DNA of 64,000 bases from Pseudaeromonas paramecii (GTDB taxonomy: Bacteria > Pseudomonadota > Gammaproteobacteria > Enterobacterales > Aeromonadaceae): assembly GCF_039540575.1 (NCBI RefSeq), contig NZ_BAABFC010000022.1, forward strand, positions 1 to 64,000, given 5' to 3'. The position numbers and the translations under genes were made by a program. Of the stretch, positions 40,943 through 49,110 are shown in pieces; position 1 is the stretch's first letter, and each line of letters starts with the position of its first letter. The notes beneath the pieces are model-generated. The model saw nothing but the letters and a program-made list of their open reading frames with translations. It was not told the DNA's origin and searched no databases.

Positions 40943-42154
40943 ATGATCAAGATCTCCCTTACCTCCTGGCAGGCCGAGCGGGCCGTCACCATTCTCGACG
41001 ACGTCCTGACCCAGGGTGCCACCCTGGATCGGGCCTACGCCCGTGAGTTTGCCAACTTCAAGATGGGCCCCGGCGAGCAGGCCCGCATCGCCACCCTGGT
41101 GGGGGATCTGCTGCGTCGGTTGAGCCTCTATTGCCATCTGGCGGATGTGCCGCTGGCGGAGGCGGCCACCGCCGGTTGGGGCCTGATCTGTGTCTGGCAC
41201 CAATTCCACGATCTGCCACTGCCCAGCCACCCCACCGCCGATCGCTTCAACCTCAAGGCGTTCGAGACCCGTCGCGCCCAGGCCAAGGGGGATCCCGTGC
41301 TCTGGGATGGCTGCCCGGAGTGGCTCGAGGCTCTGGGTCAGGCCCAGCTGGGCAAGCAATGGCCCGCAGAACGCCATGCCCTGACGCTGGCGCCCAAACG
41401 CTACCTGCGGGTCAACCGTCTCAAATGCGAACCGCAGCAACTGATGGACAAGCTGGCTCGGGAACATATCCAGACCCGCCTGCTGGCCGGTCAGCCCGAC
41501 ACCCTGGAGGTGCTCTCCGATGGCGCCCTGTTCCGCACCGAGTGCTTCAAGCAGGGCTGGTTCGAGCAGCAGGATGCCGGCTCCCAGCAAATAGCTCCCT
41601 TCCTGGGTGTGGAGCCCGGCATGCGGGTGATCGACGCCTGCGCCGGCGCCGGTGGCAAGACGCTGCATCTGGCCGCCCTGATGGCCGGCAAGGGCCGGCT
41701 GCTGGCCATGGATGTGGAAGAGTGGAAGCTGGAGAACCTGCGGCAACGAGCCCGCCGCGCCTGCGCCCACAACGTGGAGGCGCGGCTCATCAGCTCCAGC
41801 AAGACCATCAAGCGCCTCAAGGAGAGTGCCGATCGCCTGCTGCTGGATGTGCCCTGCTCGGGCCTTGGGGTGCTGAAGCGCAATCCGGATGCCAAATGGC
41901 GGGACACCGCCGAGCGGCTGCCGATCCTGATGGATCTGCAGGCGGACATCCTCAGCCGCTACAGCCGCATGGTCAAACCCGGTGGCGAGCTGGTCTACGC
42001 CACCTGCAGCCTGCTGCCCTGTGAAAATCAGGAGCAGGTGGCGCGCTTCCTGGCAGCGGACAGCGGCTTTAGCCTGCTGGCCGAGCAGACGGTGAGCCCG
42101 GCGGCCAGCGGTTTTGACGGCTTCTACATGGCCCGCCTGCGCCGCGCAGGTTAA
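40943..42154 (+). CDS. RsmB/RsmF (NOP2/Sun) family RNA m5C methyltransferase
   Basis: 403-residue SAM-dependent cytosine-5 RNA methyltransferase. An N-terminal RNA-binding/NusB-like region (about 1-130) precedes the NOL1/NOP2/Sun domain with SAM motif [14 protein letters not shown], motif [20 protein letters not shown] and motif [14 protein letters not shown] holding the catalytic Cys pair. It is close in size to E. coli RsmB (429), but the target base cannot be assigned; RsmB proper usually sits beside fmt. It is divergent from pdxH. Its TAA overlaps the stop of the opposing gene within TTAA. Confidence 0.88.
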   Translation: MIKISLTSWQAERAVTILDDVLTQGATLDRAYAREFANFKMGPGEQARIATLVGDLLRRLSLYCHLADVPLAEAATAGWGLICVWHQFHDLPLPSHPTADRFNLKAFETRRAQAKGDPVLWDGCPEWLEALGQAQLGKQWPAERHALTLAPKRYLRVNRLKCEPQQLMDKLAREHIQTRLLAGQPDTLEVLSDGALFRTECFKQGWFEQQDAGSQQIAPFLGVEPGMRVIDACAGAGGKTLHLAALMAGKGRLLAMDVEEWKLENLRQRARRACAHNVEARLISSSKTIKRLKESADRLLLDVPCSGLGVLKRNPDAKWRDTAERLPILMDLQADILSRYSRMVKPGGELVYATCSLLPCENQEQVARFLAADSGFSLLAEQTVSPAASGFDGFYMARLRRAG

Positions 42155-42498
42155 TCCCCCGGCAGGCGAACGCAGCGCGCCGGCAACTGGGCGGAGAGCT
42201 GCATGACATGCCGAGGCAGTAAGAGCCCGGCATAGCCTGCTCCGTCCCCCTTGACCGGGGCAGGTTGCAACTCCCCCTCCAGCTGCAGGTAGAAGGCCTG
42301 ATAGGGGGTTTGCTTGTGCTTGAGGGCGTATTCGCGCAGCGCCATCACCACGGGGGCCGTCCCGCTCACCCAATAGACCTCGCTGCGGCCGCAAGGCTGA
42401 AAGCTGTTCACCCCGGCATCCGCCACATACAGGCCCGCCCAGGGTGGCACCCCCAGGCTCGTCAGCAGCAATCCCAGCCCCAGTGTCGTAGCTCCCAT
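42151..42498 (-). CDS. Exported hypothetical protein (115 aa)
   Basis: 115-residue protein with an N-terminal signal-like hydrophobic stretch (GATTLGLGLLLTSLGVPPWAG). The mature part contains SFQPCGRSEVYWVSG, a motif seen in NlpE/HslJ-like envelope proteins. Two cysteines (in QPCG and in ARCVRLPGD) could form a disulfide. The ATG at 42498 has an AGGAG site; a GTG two codons earlier would overlap that site. Function unknown. Confidence 0.65.
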   Translation of the reverse strand: MGATTLGLGLLLTSLGVPPWAGLYVADAGVNSFQPCGRSEVYWVSGTAPVVMALREYALKHKQTPYQAFYLQLEGELQPAPVKGDGAGYAGLLLPRHVMQLSAQLPARCVRLPGD

Positions 42499-42633
42499 CC
42501 TCACTCCTATTACCCGGCGCGCTCGGTTAAGTCTGTTAGCCAGCCCATGGGAGCCGCCTCTGGCCCTTTTACATCCGCGCGGTTCCCGCTATCATCAAGC
42601 CCACTTTTTTAGCCACGCATACAGAAGCATTCT

Positions 42634-42969
42634 ATGGGCAAATCCACCCTGGCCTGTGCGGCCCTTCTCTCCAGCCTGCTGCTCACCAGCGGCTGTGTGT
42701 ACAAGATTGATATCCCTCAGGGCAATTATGTCGAGCAAAAGCAGGTGGATCAGCTGCGCGCCGGCATGAGCCAGGAGCAGGTGGAGTACGTGCTGGGCGC
42801 CCCCTTGCTCGTCGACAGCTTCGACCCTCAGGTGTGGAACTACCTCTACTACCTGCGCCAGGGCAACGGCGAGGTGGATCGCAAGCTGCTGAGCCTGCAC
42901 TTTTCCCAGGGCAAGTTGGACAAGCTCTCCGGCGACTTCAAGGCGCCGCAGTTCAACCAGCCCCTCTAA
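42634..42969 (+). CDS. bamE: Outer membrane assembly lipoprotein BamE
   Basis: 111-residue SmpA/OmlA lipoprotein of the BAM complex, which folds beta-barrel proteins into the outer membrane. The lipobox LLLTSGC places the lipidated cysteine at residue 21. The core motif GMSQEQVEYVLGAPLLVD...WNYLYYLRQG is typical. It converges on rnfH-ratA, as in E. coli. Confidence 0.95.
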   Translation: MGKSTLACAALLSSLLLTSGCVYKIDIPQGNYVEQKQVDQLRAGMSQEQVEYVLGAPLLVDSFDPQVWNYLYYLRQGNGEVDRKLLSLHFSQGKLDKLSGDFKAPQFNQPL

Positions 42970-43035
42970 GCCCCACCCTCACCATGCAAGAAGCCCTCGT
43001 TTGAGGGCTTCTGTGTCTTGCGTACATCGCGCTGG

Positions 43036-43335
43036 TTACTGACCCGATTTGGCGGCCTGTTCGGCCCGCAGGCGACGCAGCTCCTTGGGATCCGCCAGCA
43101 GCGGTCGGTAAATCTCGATCCGCTCGCCGCCGAGCAGGGGCTCCTCCAGGGGGATGAGTCGGCTATAGGAGCCAATCTTGCACTGCGCTAGATCGATCTC
43201 GGGGTAACGGGTCAGGATGCCGGAGCGCTCGATTGCCTGGCGAGCCGTCAGCCCCTCAGTAAACGCCACGCTTAGCAGCGTCTGTTTTTGTGGCAGGGCA
43301 TACACCACCTCCACCCTCGTCTTATCGGACACCAT
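43036..43335 (-). CDS. rnfH: RnfH family ubiquitin-like protein (RatB)
   Basis: 99-residue beta-grasp (UPF0125) protein, paired with RatA in E. coli (yfjF/ratB) and found with Rnf complexes elsewhere. Function is uncertain. The ATG at 43335 has a perfect AAGGAGG site and lies 14 bp inside the 3' end of ratA, so the pair is translationally coupled; the longer upstream frame is a ratA shadow. Confidence 0.9.
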   Translation of the reverse strand: MVSDKTRVEVVYALPQKQTLLSVAFTEGLTARQAIERSGILTRYPEIDLAQCKIGSYSRLIPLEEPLLGGERIEIYRPLLADPKELRRLRAEQAAKSGQ

Positions 43336-43759
43336 ACACCTCCTTGGCGCGCTGGCTGAACGCCTTGACCATGGCGCCGGCCAACTCGCGGAAAATGGCC
43401 CCGAAGGCCGTCTCAATCAACTTGGAGCTAAATTCAAAGGCCAGACTCAACTCCACCTTGCAGGCGGTATCATCCAGCGGCGTGAAGCGCCAAACCCCCT
43501 GCAGCTGCCGAAACGGGCCCTCCACCAGCTCCATCAGGATTTCCCGCCCCGGCACCAGGGTGTTTTGGGTCGTGAACTGCTTGTGGATACCGGCCTTGGC
43601 CACAGATACCTCAGCCACCATGCCATGGTCAGAATGGCTGATGACCCGGCTCCCCACACAGCCGGGCAAAAAATCGGGATAAGCCGCCACATCGTTGACC
43701 AAGGCATACATCTCCTCGGCGCTATACATGACGAGGGCGCTACGGTGTAACTGAGCCAT
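43322..43759 (-). CDS. ratA: RatA family START-domain protein (ribosome association toxin / CoQ10-binding)
   Basis: 145-residue polyketide-cyclase/START-fold protein. E. coli RatA was reported to block 70S formation by binding 50S subunits; homologues (Coq10) bind ubiquinone, so a respiratory role is an alternative. N-terminal segment YSAEEMYALVNDVAAYPDFLPGC is typical. It is divergent from smpB and overlaps rnfH by 14 bp. Confidence 0.92.
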   Translation of the reverse strand: MAQLHRSALVMYSAEEMYALVNDVAAYPDFLPGCVGSRVISHSDHGMVAEVSVAKAGIHKQFTTQNTLVPGREILMELVEGPFRQLQGVWRFTPLDDTACKVELSLAFEFSSKLIETAFGAIFRELAGAMVKAFSQRAKEVYGVR

Positions 43760-43892
43760 GGCTCCTCCTGCAGTGACAGGGGGCCGATTCTAGCATCTGG
43801 CCCGGTAAAATCACCCCCGCCAGCCCACCCTTTCGCCAAACCGGCGCAGCCCGTATAATGGCCCGCTTGACGAAACGGGAGACAAGAACCGC

Positions 43893-44378
43893 ATGGTGAA
43901 GAAGAACGGCAAGGGCGGCAGCACATCCAGCACCATAGCCCTGAACAAGAAAGCCCGTCACGAATACTTTATCGAAGACAAATACGAATGCGGCCTGGAG
44001 CTGCAGGGCTGGGAGGTCAAATCCCTGCGTGCCGGCAAGGCCAATCTCGGCGACAGCTATGTGCTGCTGCAAAACAGCCAAGTCTACCTGTTCGGCACCA
44101 ATATCACGCCCCTGCACCTGGCCTCCAGCCACGTGGTGTGCGACCCCACCCGCATTCGCAAGCTGCTGATGCACAAGAGCGAGATAGAGCGGCTGATCGG
44201 CCTGGTGGAACGCCAGGGCTACACCCTGATCCCCCTGGCACTGTACTGGAAAGGCCCCTGGGTCAAGGTCGAGATTGGCCTGGCCAAGGGCAAGAAGGAA
44301 CACGACAAGCGCCAGGACCTCAAGGAGCGGGAATGGCAGCGGGATAAGGATCGCATGATGAAGAACAAGGCTCGCTAG
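43893..44378 (+). CDS. smpB: SsrA-binding protein SmpB
   Basis: 161-residue tmRNA partner. The OB-fold core is [36 protein letters not shown], and a basic C-terminal tail ([21 protein letters not shown] type) inserts into the mRNA channel of stalled ribosomes. GGAGA precedes the ATG. ssrA, its RNA partner, begins 45 nt downstream, as in most gammaproteobacteria. Confidence 0.97.
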   Translation: MVKKNGKGGSTSSTIALNKKARHEYFIEDKYECGLELQGWEVKSLRAGKANLGDSYVLLQNSQVYLFGTNITPLHLASSHVVCDPTRIRKLLMHKSEIERLIGLVERQGYTLIPLALYWKGPWVKVEIGLAKGKKEHDKRQDLKEREWQRDKDRMMKNKAR

Positions 44379-44380
44379 GC

Positions 44381-44412
44381 TGGACAAAGAACCAAACTGT
44401 AGTAATATACAG
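44381..44412 (+). promoter_or_regulatory. ssrA promoter with embedded LexA-like box
   Basis: TGGACA (44381-44386), a 16-bp spacer, then TAATAT (44403-44408), about 15 nt before the mature tmRNA. A CTGT-N8-ACAG LexA-type match (44397-44412) covers the -10. It could be a chance match, since AT-rich -10 sequence helps to build it. Confidence 0.45.
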
Positions 44413-44423
44413 GTAACACTTTT

Positions 44424-44783
44424 GGGGCTGATTCAGGATTCGACGGGACACTCGAAACCCAAGGTGCATGCCGAGGTGCGGTAGGCCTCGTTAACAAACC
44501 GCAAAAAAATAGTCGCAAACGACGAAAACTACGCACTGGCAGCTTAATAACCTGCGCAGAGCCCTTCTCCCCTAGCTTGCCTATGTGCTAGGGAAACGGA
44601 AGGTCACCCTTCATAGGATCGCGTGGAAGCCTTGCCTGGGGTGGAAGCGTTAAAACCAATCAGGCTAGTCTGTCGATGGCGTGTCGCTCCGCAGTCGGCC
44701 GGCGAATGTAAAGAGTGACTAAGCATGTAGTACTGAGGATGTAGGTTTTTCGGACGGGGGTTCAACTCCCCCCAGCTCCACCA
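44424..44783 (+). ncRNA. ssrA: Transfer-messenger RNA (tmRNA, SsrA)
   Basis: 360-nt tmRNA. The 5' end GGGGCTGATTCAGGATTCGA pairs with the 3' end ...CCCCCAGCTCCACCA to form the tRNA-Ala-like acceptor with G-U at position 3. The resume codon GCA at 44515 opens the tag ANDENYALAA followed by two TAA stops (44545-44550). Pseudoknot segments surround the tag, and the T-arm GTTCAACTC and CCA end are encoded. It rescues stalled ribosomes with SmpB; the LAA end sends tagged proteins to ClpXP/ClpAP. No integrase or att duplication follows its 3' end, a common insertion site. Confidence 0.97.
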
Positions 44784-44790
44784 AATCAAT

Positions 44791-44819
44791 AAGGCCCAGA
44801 GCAATCAGGGCCTTTTTTT
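44791..44819 (+). terminator. Terminator after ssrA
   Basis: AAGGCCC / GGGCCTT stem with a 10-nt loop, then TTTTT, 8 nt after the tmRNA CCA. Confidence 0.85.
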
Positions 44820-44832
44820 ACGCTCCCTGCAC

Positions 44833-45825
44833 CTAGGGTGTGAATACCTGTTTCCAGTCTTTTTGCATATCCACCAGGATCCAACCTTGCTCAGGTGCGG
44901 CGGCCAGGGCGGTCACCAGTGTGCCGCTGGCGGGCGGCTTAGCATCGTAAGCATATTCTCTTGCCGCATCCGTATGGTGGATGATGAGCCCGAATGCCGG
45001 ATGCGGATTGCCCTGGGTGACGAACTCCAGCATGGCCTGGTCACCATCGCTGTTACCGAAACAGGCGATGGGGCGTCTCCCGATAAACTGATGAATCGCA
45101 ACGGGTTTGCCCTCCTTATCATCCACGTAGAGCTGATCCATGGTCTTTACCAGTACAGGGCCGCCAGGACGCCGCTCAAAACGGGTCAGGCTGTTGGAGC
45201 CGATCACCTGCTCAGGCACTATGCCATAGACAGACTCGGCGAAGACCCGCATGAAATCGGCACCGCCGCCAGAAACGATATAGGTCTTGAAACCCTGCTC
45301 TCGCAGGTACTGCAGCAGCTCCAGCATGGGCTGGTAGGCCAGTTGCACATAGGGTCGGTGGAAACGAGGGTGCTGAGCCGTAGCCAGCCAGGCTCGCACC
45401 CGGGCGGCAAACGCGTCCGTGGTCATGCCTGCATGGGTCAAGGCCAGCAGATGCATTAGGCCCTCATGATGCGGACCCGCCATCAGGCTGGCCAGATCGC
45501 CGGAGAGCGCCGCCTTCACCATGGGATCCTGCCTTAACTCCGGTTTTTGCTGTACCTGAAGCTTCAGCTCATCCAGCGCGAAAGCCAACTGGAAAGGCAT
45601 GGGGGCCTCAGGCCACAGGGTGCCGTCGTTGTCGAACACCGCAACCCGCTCGGCCGCCGGGACAAAATCCGGGGAATCCGCCTGAGTGACCTTGGCAACA
45701 TACGCCAGAATCGCCTGCTTAGGTGCCGTATTCTGCCAGGAGGGCAAGGGTTCGGCGCCCCAAGCCAGACTCTGCCCCAACAACAGCAGGCCCGCCAGCC
45801 AAGTTGTCATCTTGATGTGTCTCAT
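44833..45825 (-). CDS. Exported HAD-superfamily phosphatase-like hydrolase
   Basis: 330-residue protein with a Sec signal peptide (MRHIKMTTWLAGLLLLGQSLAWG, cleaved before AEPLP), so it is periplasmic. HAD motif I is VAVFDNDGTLW (nucleophile Asp65, general acid Asp67), motif II KTYIVSGGG and motif IV FGNSDGDQAM; a helical cap lies between motifs I and II. Phosphatase or phosphonatase activity is likely, substrate unknown. The ATG at 45825 has a GAGGAGA site. It is divergent from the sulfatase operon across 359 bp and may belong with it in scavenging sulfate or phosphate esters. Confidence 0.85.
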   Translation of the reverse strand: MRHIKMTTWLAGLLLLGQSLAWGAEPLPSWQNTAPKQAILAYVAKVTQADSPDFVPAAERVAVFDNDGTLWPEAPMPFQLAFALDELKLQVQQKPELRQDPMVKAALSGDLASLMAGPHHEGLMHLLALTHAGMTTDAFAARVRAWLATAQHPRFHRPYVQLAYQPMLELLQYLREQGFKTYIVSGGGADFMRVFAESVYGIVPEQVIGSNSLTRFERRPGGPVLVKTMDQLYVDDKEGKPVAIHQFIGRRPIACFGNSDGDQAMLEFVTQGNPHPAFGLIIHHTDAAREYAYDAKPPASGTLVTALAAAPEQGWILVDMQKDWKQVFTP

Positions 45826-46184
45826 CCCGATACTCTCCTCTTTTTGATTGTCTTCATTGATAAACTGCCGACACCGTCTGTCATACGCCGGACACGCAAC
45901 CGGGGTAGCCATATAGCAGTCGAGCGAGCCACAGCGGAAAAGGCTTTCAAACAAAGCTGCTCCCGACTGGTCAAACAAGCATCTCGGGTGTATCTTGCTT
46001 CTTAGATCCGTTTGCTTCCCAACAACACGAATCTGCACAGCAATACGCTCAAAGTAAAGAGCACCGCCGGGTTGTCTGTTGTCCGTCGATGCGTTTTTTT
46101 CAGCACCAGTTTTTTCAAGTCATAGCAGTAGCAAAAGACGGCGGTATGGCACCGCCACCAGTGATGCCAGACAAGGAGAGAATC
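45826..46184. other. Divergent control region between HAD gene and sulfatase operon
   Basis: 359 bp with no credible gene. The upstream half is GC-poor relative to its neighbours. A GGCGGT-N5-ACCGCC dyad (46140-46156) lies 28 bp before the sulfatase start, within its probable leader, and could be an operator or an RNA hairpin. No clear promoter or CysB-like site could be assigned. Confidence 0.45.
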
Positions 46185-47726
46185 ATGGGGAAAAAAACCG
46201 GCTTAGGTCCAGTCACCAAACTCACACTCAACGCCTGCACCGTGGCGTTGGCCGCCGCATCCATGACGGCGCAGGCGGCCGAGCAAAAACCCAATATTGT
46301 GGTGATTTTTGGCGATGATGTGGGTTACTGGAACCTCAGCACCTACAACCAGGGGATGATGCAATATCAGACTCCGAACATCGACAGCATCGCCGCCGAA
46401 GGGGCTAAGTTTACCGACTACTACGCCCAGCAAAGTTCCACCGCCGGGCGCTCCGCCTTCATCACGGGGCAGATGCCGGTGCGTACCGGCCTCTCCAAGG
46501 TGGGACTGCCCGGCGCACCTGTGGGGATTAGCGACAAGGATCCCACCATCGCCACCATGCTGAAGGCCCTGGGCTACGCCACCGGCCAGTTCGGTAAGAA
46601 CCACCTGGGCGATCGGGATGAATACCTGCCCACCGCCCACGGCTTTGACGAATTCTTCGGCAACCTGTATCACCTCAACGCCGAAGAAGAGCCGGAAAAC
46701 GAGGACTATCCGAAGGATCCTGAGTTCCTCAAGCAATTCGGCCCCCGTGGCGTAATCAAGTCCTATGCCGATGGCAAGGTGGAGAATACTGGCGCCCTCA
46801 CCCGCAAGCGCATGGAAACCGTCGATAACGAGTTCCTGGCCGCCGCCGATGATTTCATGACGCGCCAGGTCAAGGCCAAGAAGCCCTTCTTCGCCTGGGT
46901 CAACACCACCCGCATGCATAACCACACCCATGTGGGCCCCGACTATCGCGGCAAGAGCGGCCAGGGTGAGTACGCCGACGGCATGCTGGAACACGACAAC
47001 CAGGTGGCCCAGGTTCTTAAGAAAATCAAGGAGTTGGGGATCGAAGAGAACACCATCGTTATCTACACCACCGACAATGGCCCCATGACGACGACATGGC
47101 CTGATGCCGGCATAACCCCCTTCCGCAGTGAGAAGAACACCGGCTGGGAAGGCGGCTTCCGGGTACCGGCCATGATCAAGTGGCCTGGCCACATCAAGCC
47201 AGGGACCGTCATCAACGACATGTTCGCCGGCGAGGACTGGTTCCCCACCCTGGTGGGCTGGGCCGGCAATCCCAAGGCCAAGGATGAGCTGCTCAAAGGC
47301 ACCACGGTGCAGGGCAAGTCCTACAAGGTGCATCTGGATGGCTATGATCAGAGCGATCTGCTGACCGGCAAGGGCCCGGGCAAGCGTGAGAACTTCTTCT
47401 ACTGGAGCGACGATGGCGATCTGCTGGCCATGCGCCATGGCCGCTGGAAGTTCCATTTCATGATCCAGGAACATGAAACAGGTTTCGACATCTGGCAAAA
47501 ACCCTTCACCCCGCTGCGGGTTCCATTGCTGGTGGACCTGTACAACGACCCCTTTGAACGTGGTGTTAACTCCATGAGTTACAACGACTGGATGTACGAT
47601 CGCATCTTCCTGGTCTCAGGCATAGCTCAGCCCGAGACCGCCAAGATGCTGGCCACCTTCAAGGAGTTTCCGCCGCGCTTCAAGCCGGCCAGCTTCACGG
47701 TGGACGCCAGCACCCTGGGTCAATAA
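46185..47726 (+). CDS. Exported serine-type arylsulfatase
   Basis: 513-residue alkaline-phosphatase-fold sulfatase hydrolysing sulfate esters. A Sec-type signal peptide ends in AQAA (about residue 32), followed by the N-terminal metal site VVIFGDDVGYWN. The modification motif is SxAxR (S85-T-A-G-R89), so Ser85 rather than Cys should become formylglycine, the class matured by anaerobic-type (anSME) enzymes. Further features are GKNHLGD, TTRMHNHTH and DNGPM. The ATG at 46185 has an AAGGAGA site; upstream codons lack signal-peptide logic. The next gene encodes an anSME. The natural substrate is unknown. Confidence 0.92.
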   Translation: MGKKTGLGPVTKLTLNACTVALAAASMTAQAAEQKPNIVVIFGDDVGYWNLSTYNQGMMQYQTPNIDSIAAEGAKFTDYYAQQSSTAGRSAFITGQMPVRTGLSKVGLPGAPVGISDKDPTIATMLKALGYATGQFGKNHLGDRDEYLPTAHGFDEFFGNLYHLNAEEEPENEDYPKDPEFLKQFGPRGVIKSYADGKVENTGALTRKRMETVDNEFLAAADDFMTRQVKAKKPFFAWVNTTRMHNHTHVGPDYRGKSGQGEYADGMLEHDNQVAQVLKKIKELGIEENTIVIYTTDNGPMTTTWPDAGITPFRSEKNTGWEGGFRVPAMIKWPGHIKPGTVINDMFAGEDWFPTLVGWAGNPKAKDELLKGTTVQGKSYKVHLDGYDQSDLLTGKGPGKRENFFYWSDDGDLLAMRHGRWKFHFMIQEHETGFDIWQKPFTPLRVPLLVDLYNDPFERGVNSMSYNDWMYDRIFLVSGIAQPETAKMLATFKEFPPRFKPASFTVDASTLGQ

Positions 47727-47742
47727 GCCAACATCGTAGTTT

Positions 47743-47766
47743 GGGAGCCGGCGTAAGCCGGCTCCC
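47743..47766 (+). other. Intercistronic hairpin between sulfatase and maturase genes
   Basis: Perfect 10-bp stem GGGAGCCGGC / GCCGGCTCCC with GTAA loop, 16 nt after the sulfatase stop and 21 nt before the maturase ATG. No T-run follows, so read-through with stabilised sulfatase mRNA is likelier than full termination. Confidence 0.65.
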
Positions 47767-47787
47767 GTGTTGCCAACAGGAGGGCCG

Positions 47788-49089
47788 ATGAAAAAAACCT
47801 TCGCGAACGACACCACCCAGATGCCACTCATCCCCCTGGCTACCGCCCAGAAGGATACCCGAGCCCAACCGAGCTACCAGCGCCGCTTCCACGTGATGGC
47901 CAAACCCGGTGGCTCCCAGTGCAACATCGACTGTCAATATTGCTTTTATCTGCACAAGGAACAGCTGCTGCACCAGCCCAAGCAGCCTCGCATGGACGAG
48001 GCCACCCTGGCGCAGTTCATCAAGAGCTATATCGAGAGTCAGGATGGTCCCGAGGTGGTCTTCTCCTGGCAGGGAGGCGAGCCCACCCTGCTGGGGCTGG
48101 ACTATTACCGCCAGGTGGTGGCCCTGCAGCGACAATACTGTCCTCCGGGCGTCACCATCCAAAATGATCTGCAGACCAACGGCCTGCTGCTGAACGACGA
48201 CTGGTGCCGCTTCTTGAAAGAAGAAAACTTCCTGGTAGGCCTGTCCATCGACGGCCCCCGGGAGCTGCACGATCACTACCGGGTCACCCGCAGCGGCAAA
48301 CCGACCTTCGATCGGGTCATTGCTGCCGCCGACTGTCTCAAGCGGCACGGCGTGCCCTTCAACGCCCTGACGGTGGTCAACCGGCTCAACGCCCAGCAGC
48401 CACTGGCCGTCTACCGCTTTTTGACCCGGGAGCTGGGGGCCACCTACATACAATTCACCCCCTGTGTGGAACCCAAGGTCTATCAAAGCACGGCGCCGCA
48501 GTTCTGGACGCCCCAGCAGATGCCGGCACTGGGCTCGCCGCAAAGCAAGCCGGGCCACCCCATGTCGGTGGTCACCGACTGGTCGGTGGATCCCGATGAC
48601 TGGGGACACTTCCTCACCGTCGTGTTCGAGGAGTGGGTTAACAACGACCTGGGCCGGGTGCTGGTCAACCTGTTTGAAACTGCGGTGGCCCAGACCCTGG
48701 GGCAGCCCTCCCAGCTGTGCGTCACCGCCGAATTCTGCGGCAAGGGACTGGCCATCGAGCACGACGGCGCCGTTTATTCCTGTGACCACTATGTCTACCC
48801 CGAGTATCGGGTCGGCCGGATCCAGGACCACCCCCTCAACGAGATGGTGTTCTCCACCCGGCAGCTGGCGTTTGGCCTGGCCAAACGCGACAGTCTGCCG
48901 GCCTACTGCCGCGCCTGTCCACACCTCAAGCTGTGCTGGGGCGAGTGTCCGAAGAATCGGCTGCTCACCACCCCGGACGGTGAGCCCGGGCTCAACTACC
49001 TGTGCAGTGGACTGCGGCACTTTTTCGACGAGGTGGCGCCCATGCTGACGGGCATCGCCGTCCTGCTGCGCCAAAGCGAACCCCGTTAA
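47788..49089 (+). CDS. Anaerobic sulfatase-maturating enzyme (radical SAM, anSME/AtsB type)
   Basis: 433-residue radical SAM enzyme that oxidises the active-site Ser or Cys of sulfatases to formylglycine. The cluster motif CxxxCxxC is GGSQCNIDCQYCFY (Cys45, Cys49, Cys52), with GGEPTLLG and the TNG motif following. A C-terminal SPASM region (CDHYVYPEYRVG...YCRACPHLKLCWGECPKNR) would bind two further [4Fe-4S] clusters. An AGGAGG site precedes the ATG. Its partner is the serine-type sulfatase 61 bp upstream, the same pairing as Klebsiella atsB-atsA though in reverse order. Confidence 0.93.
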   Translation: MKKTFANDTTQMPLIPLATAQKDTRAQPSYQRRFHVMAKPGGSQCNIDCQYCFYLHKEQLLHQPKQPRMDEATLAQFIKSYIESQDGPEVVFSWQGGEPTLLGLDYYRQVVALQRQYCPPGVTIQNDLQTNGLLLNDDWCRFLKEENFLVGLSIDGPRELHDHYRVTRSGKPTFDRVIAAADCLKRHGVPFNALTVVNRLNAQQPLAVYRFLTRELGATYIQFTPCVEPKVYQSTAPQFWTPQQMPALGSPQSKPGHPMSVVTDWSVDPDDWGHFLTVVFEEWVNNDLGRVLVNLFETAVAQTLGQPSQLCVTAEFCGKGLAIEHDGAVYSCDHYVYPEYRVGRIQDHPLNEMVFSTRQLAFGLAKRDSLPAYCRACPHLKLCWGECPKNRLLTTPDGEPGLNYLCSGLRHFFDEVAPMLTGIAVLLRQSEPR

Positions 49090-49110
49090 TCACACCTAAG
49101 GCACGCCAAC

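Noticed and set aside
44424..44832. Possible integration site at the 3' end of ssrA
   Set aside because: tmRNA genes are common attachment sites, but no integrase, no duplicated ssrA end and no mobile genes follow; the next genes have ordinary composition.
46079..46318. Frame of 79 codons at the start of the sulfatase gene
   Set aside because: Out of frame with the sulfatase and covered by its signal-peptide region; no features of its own.
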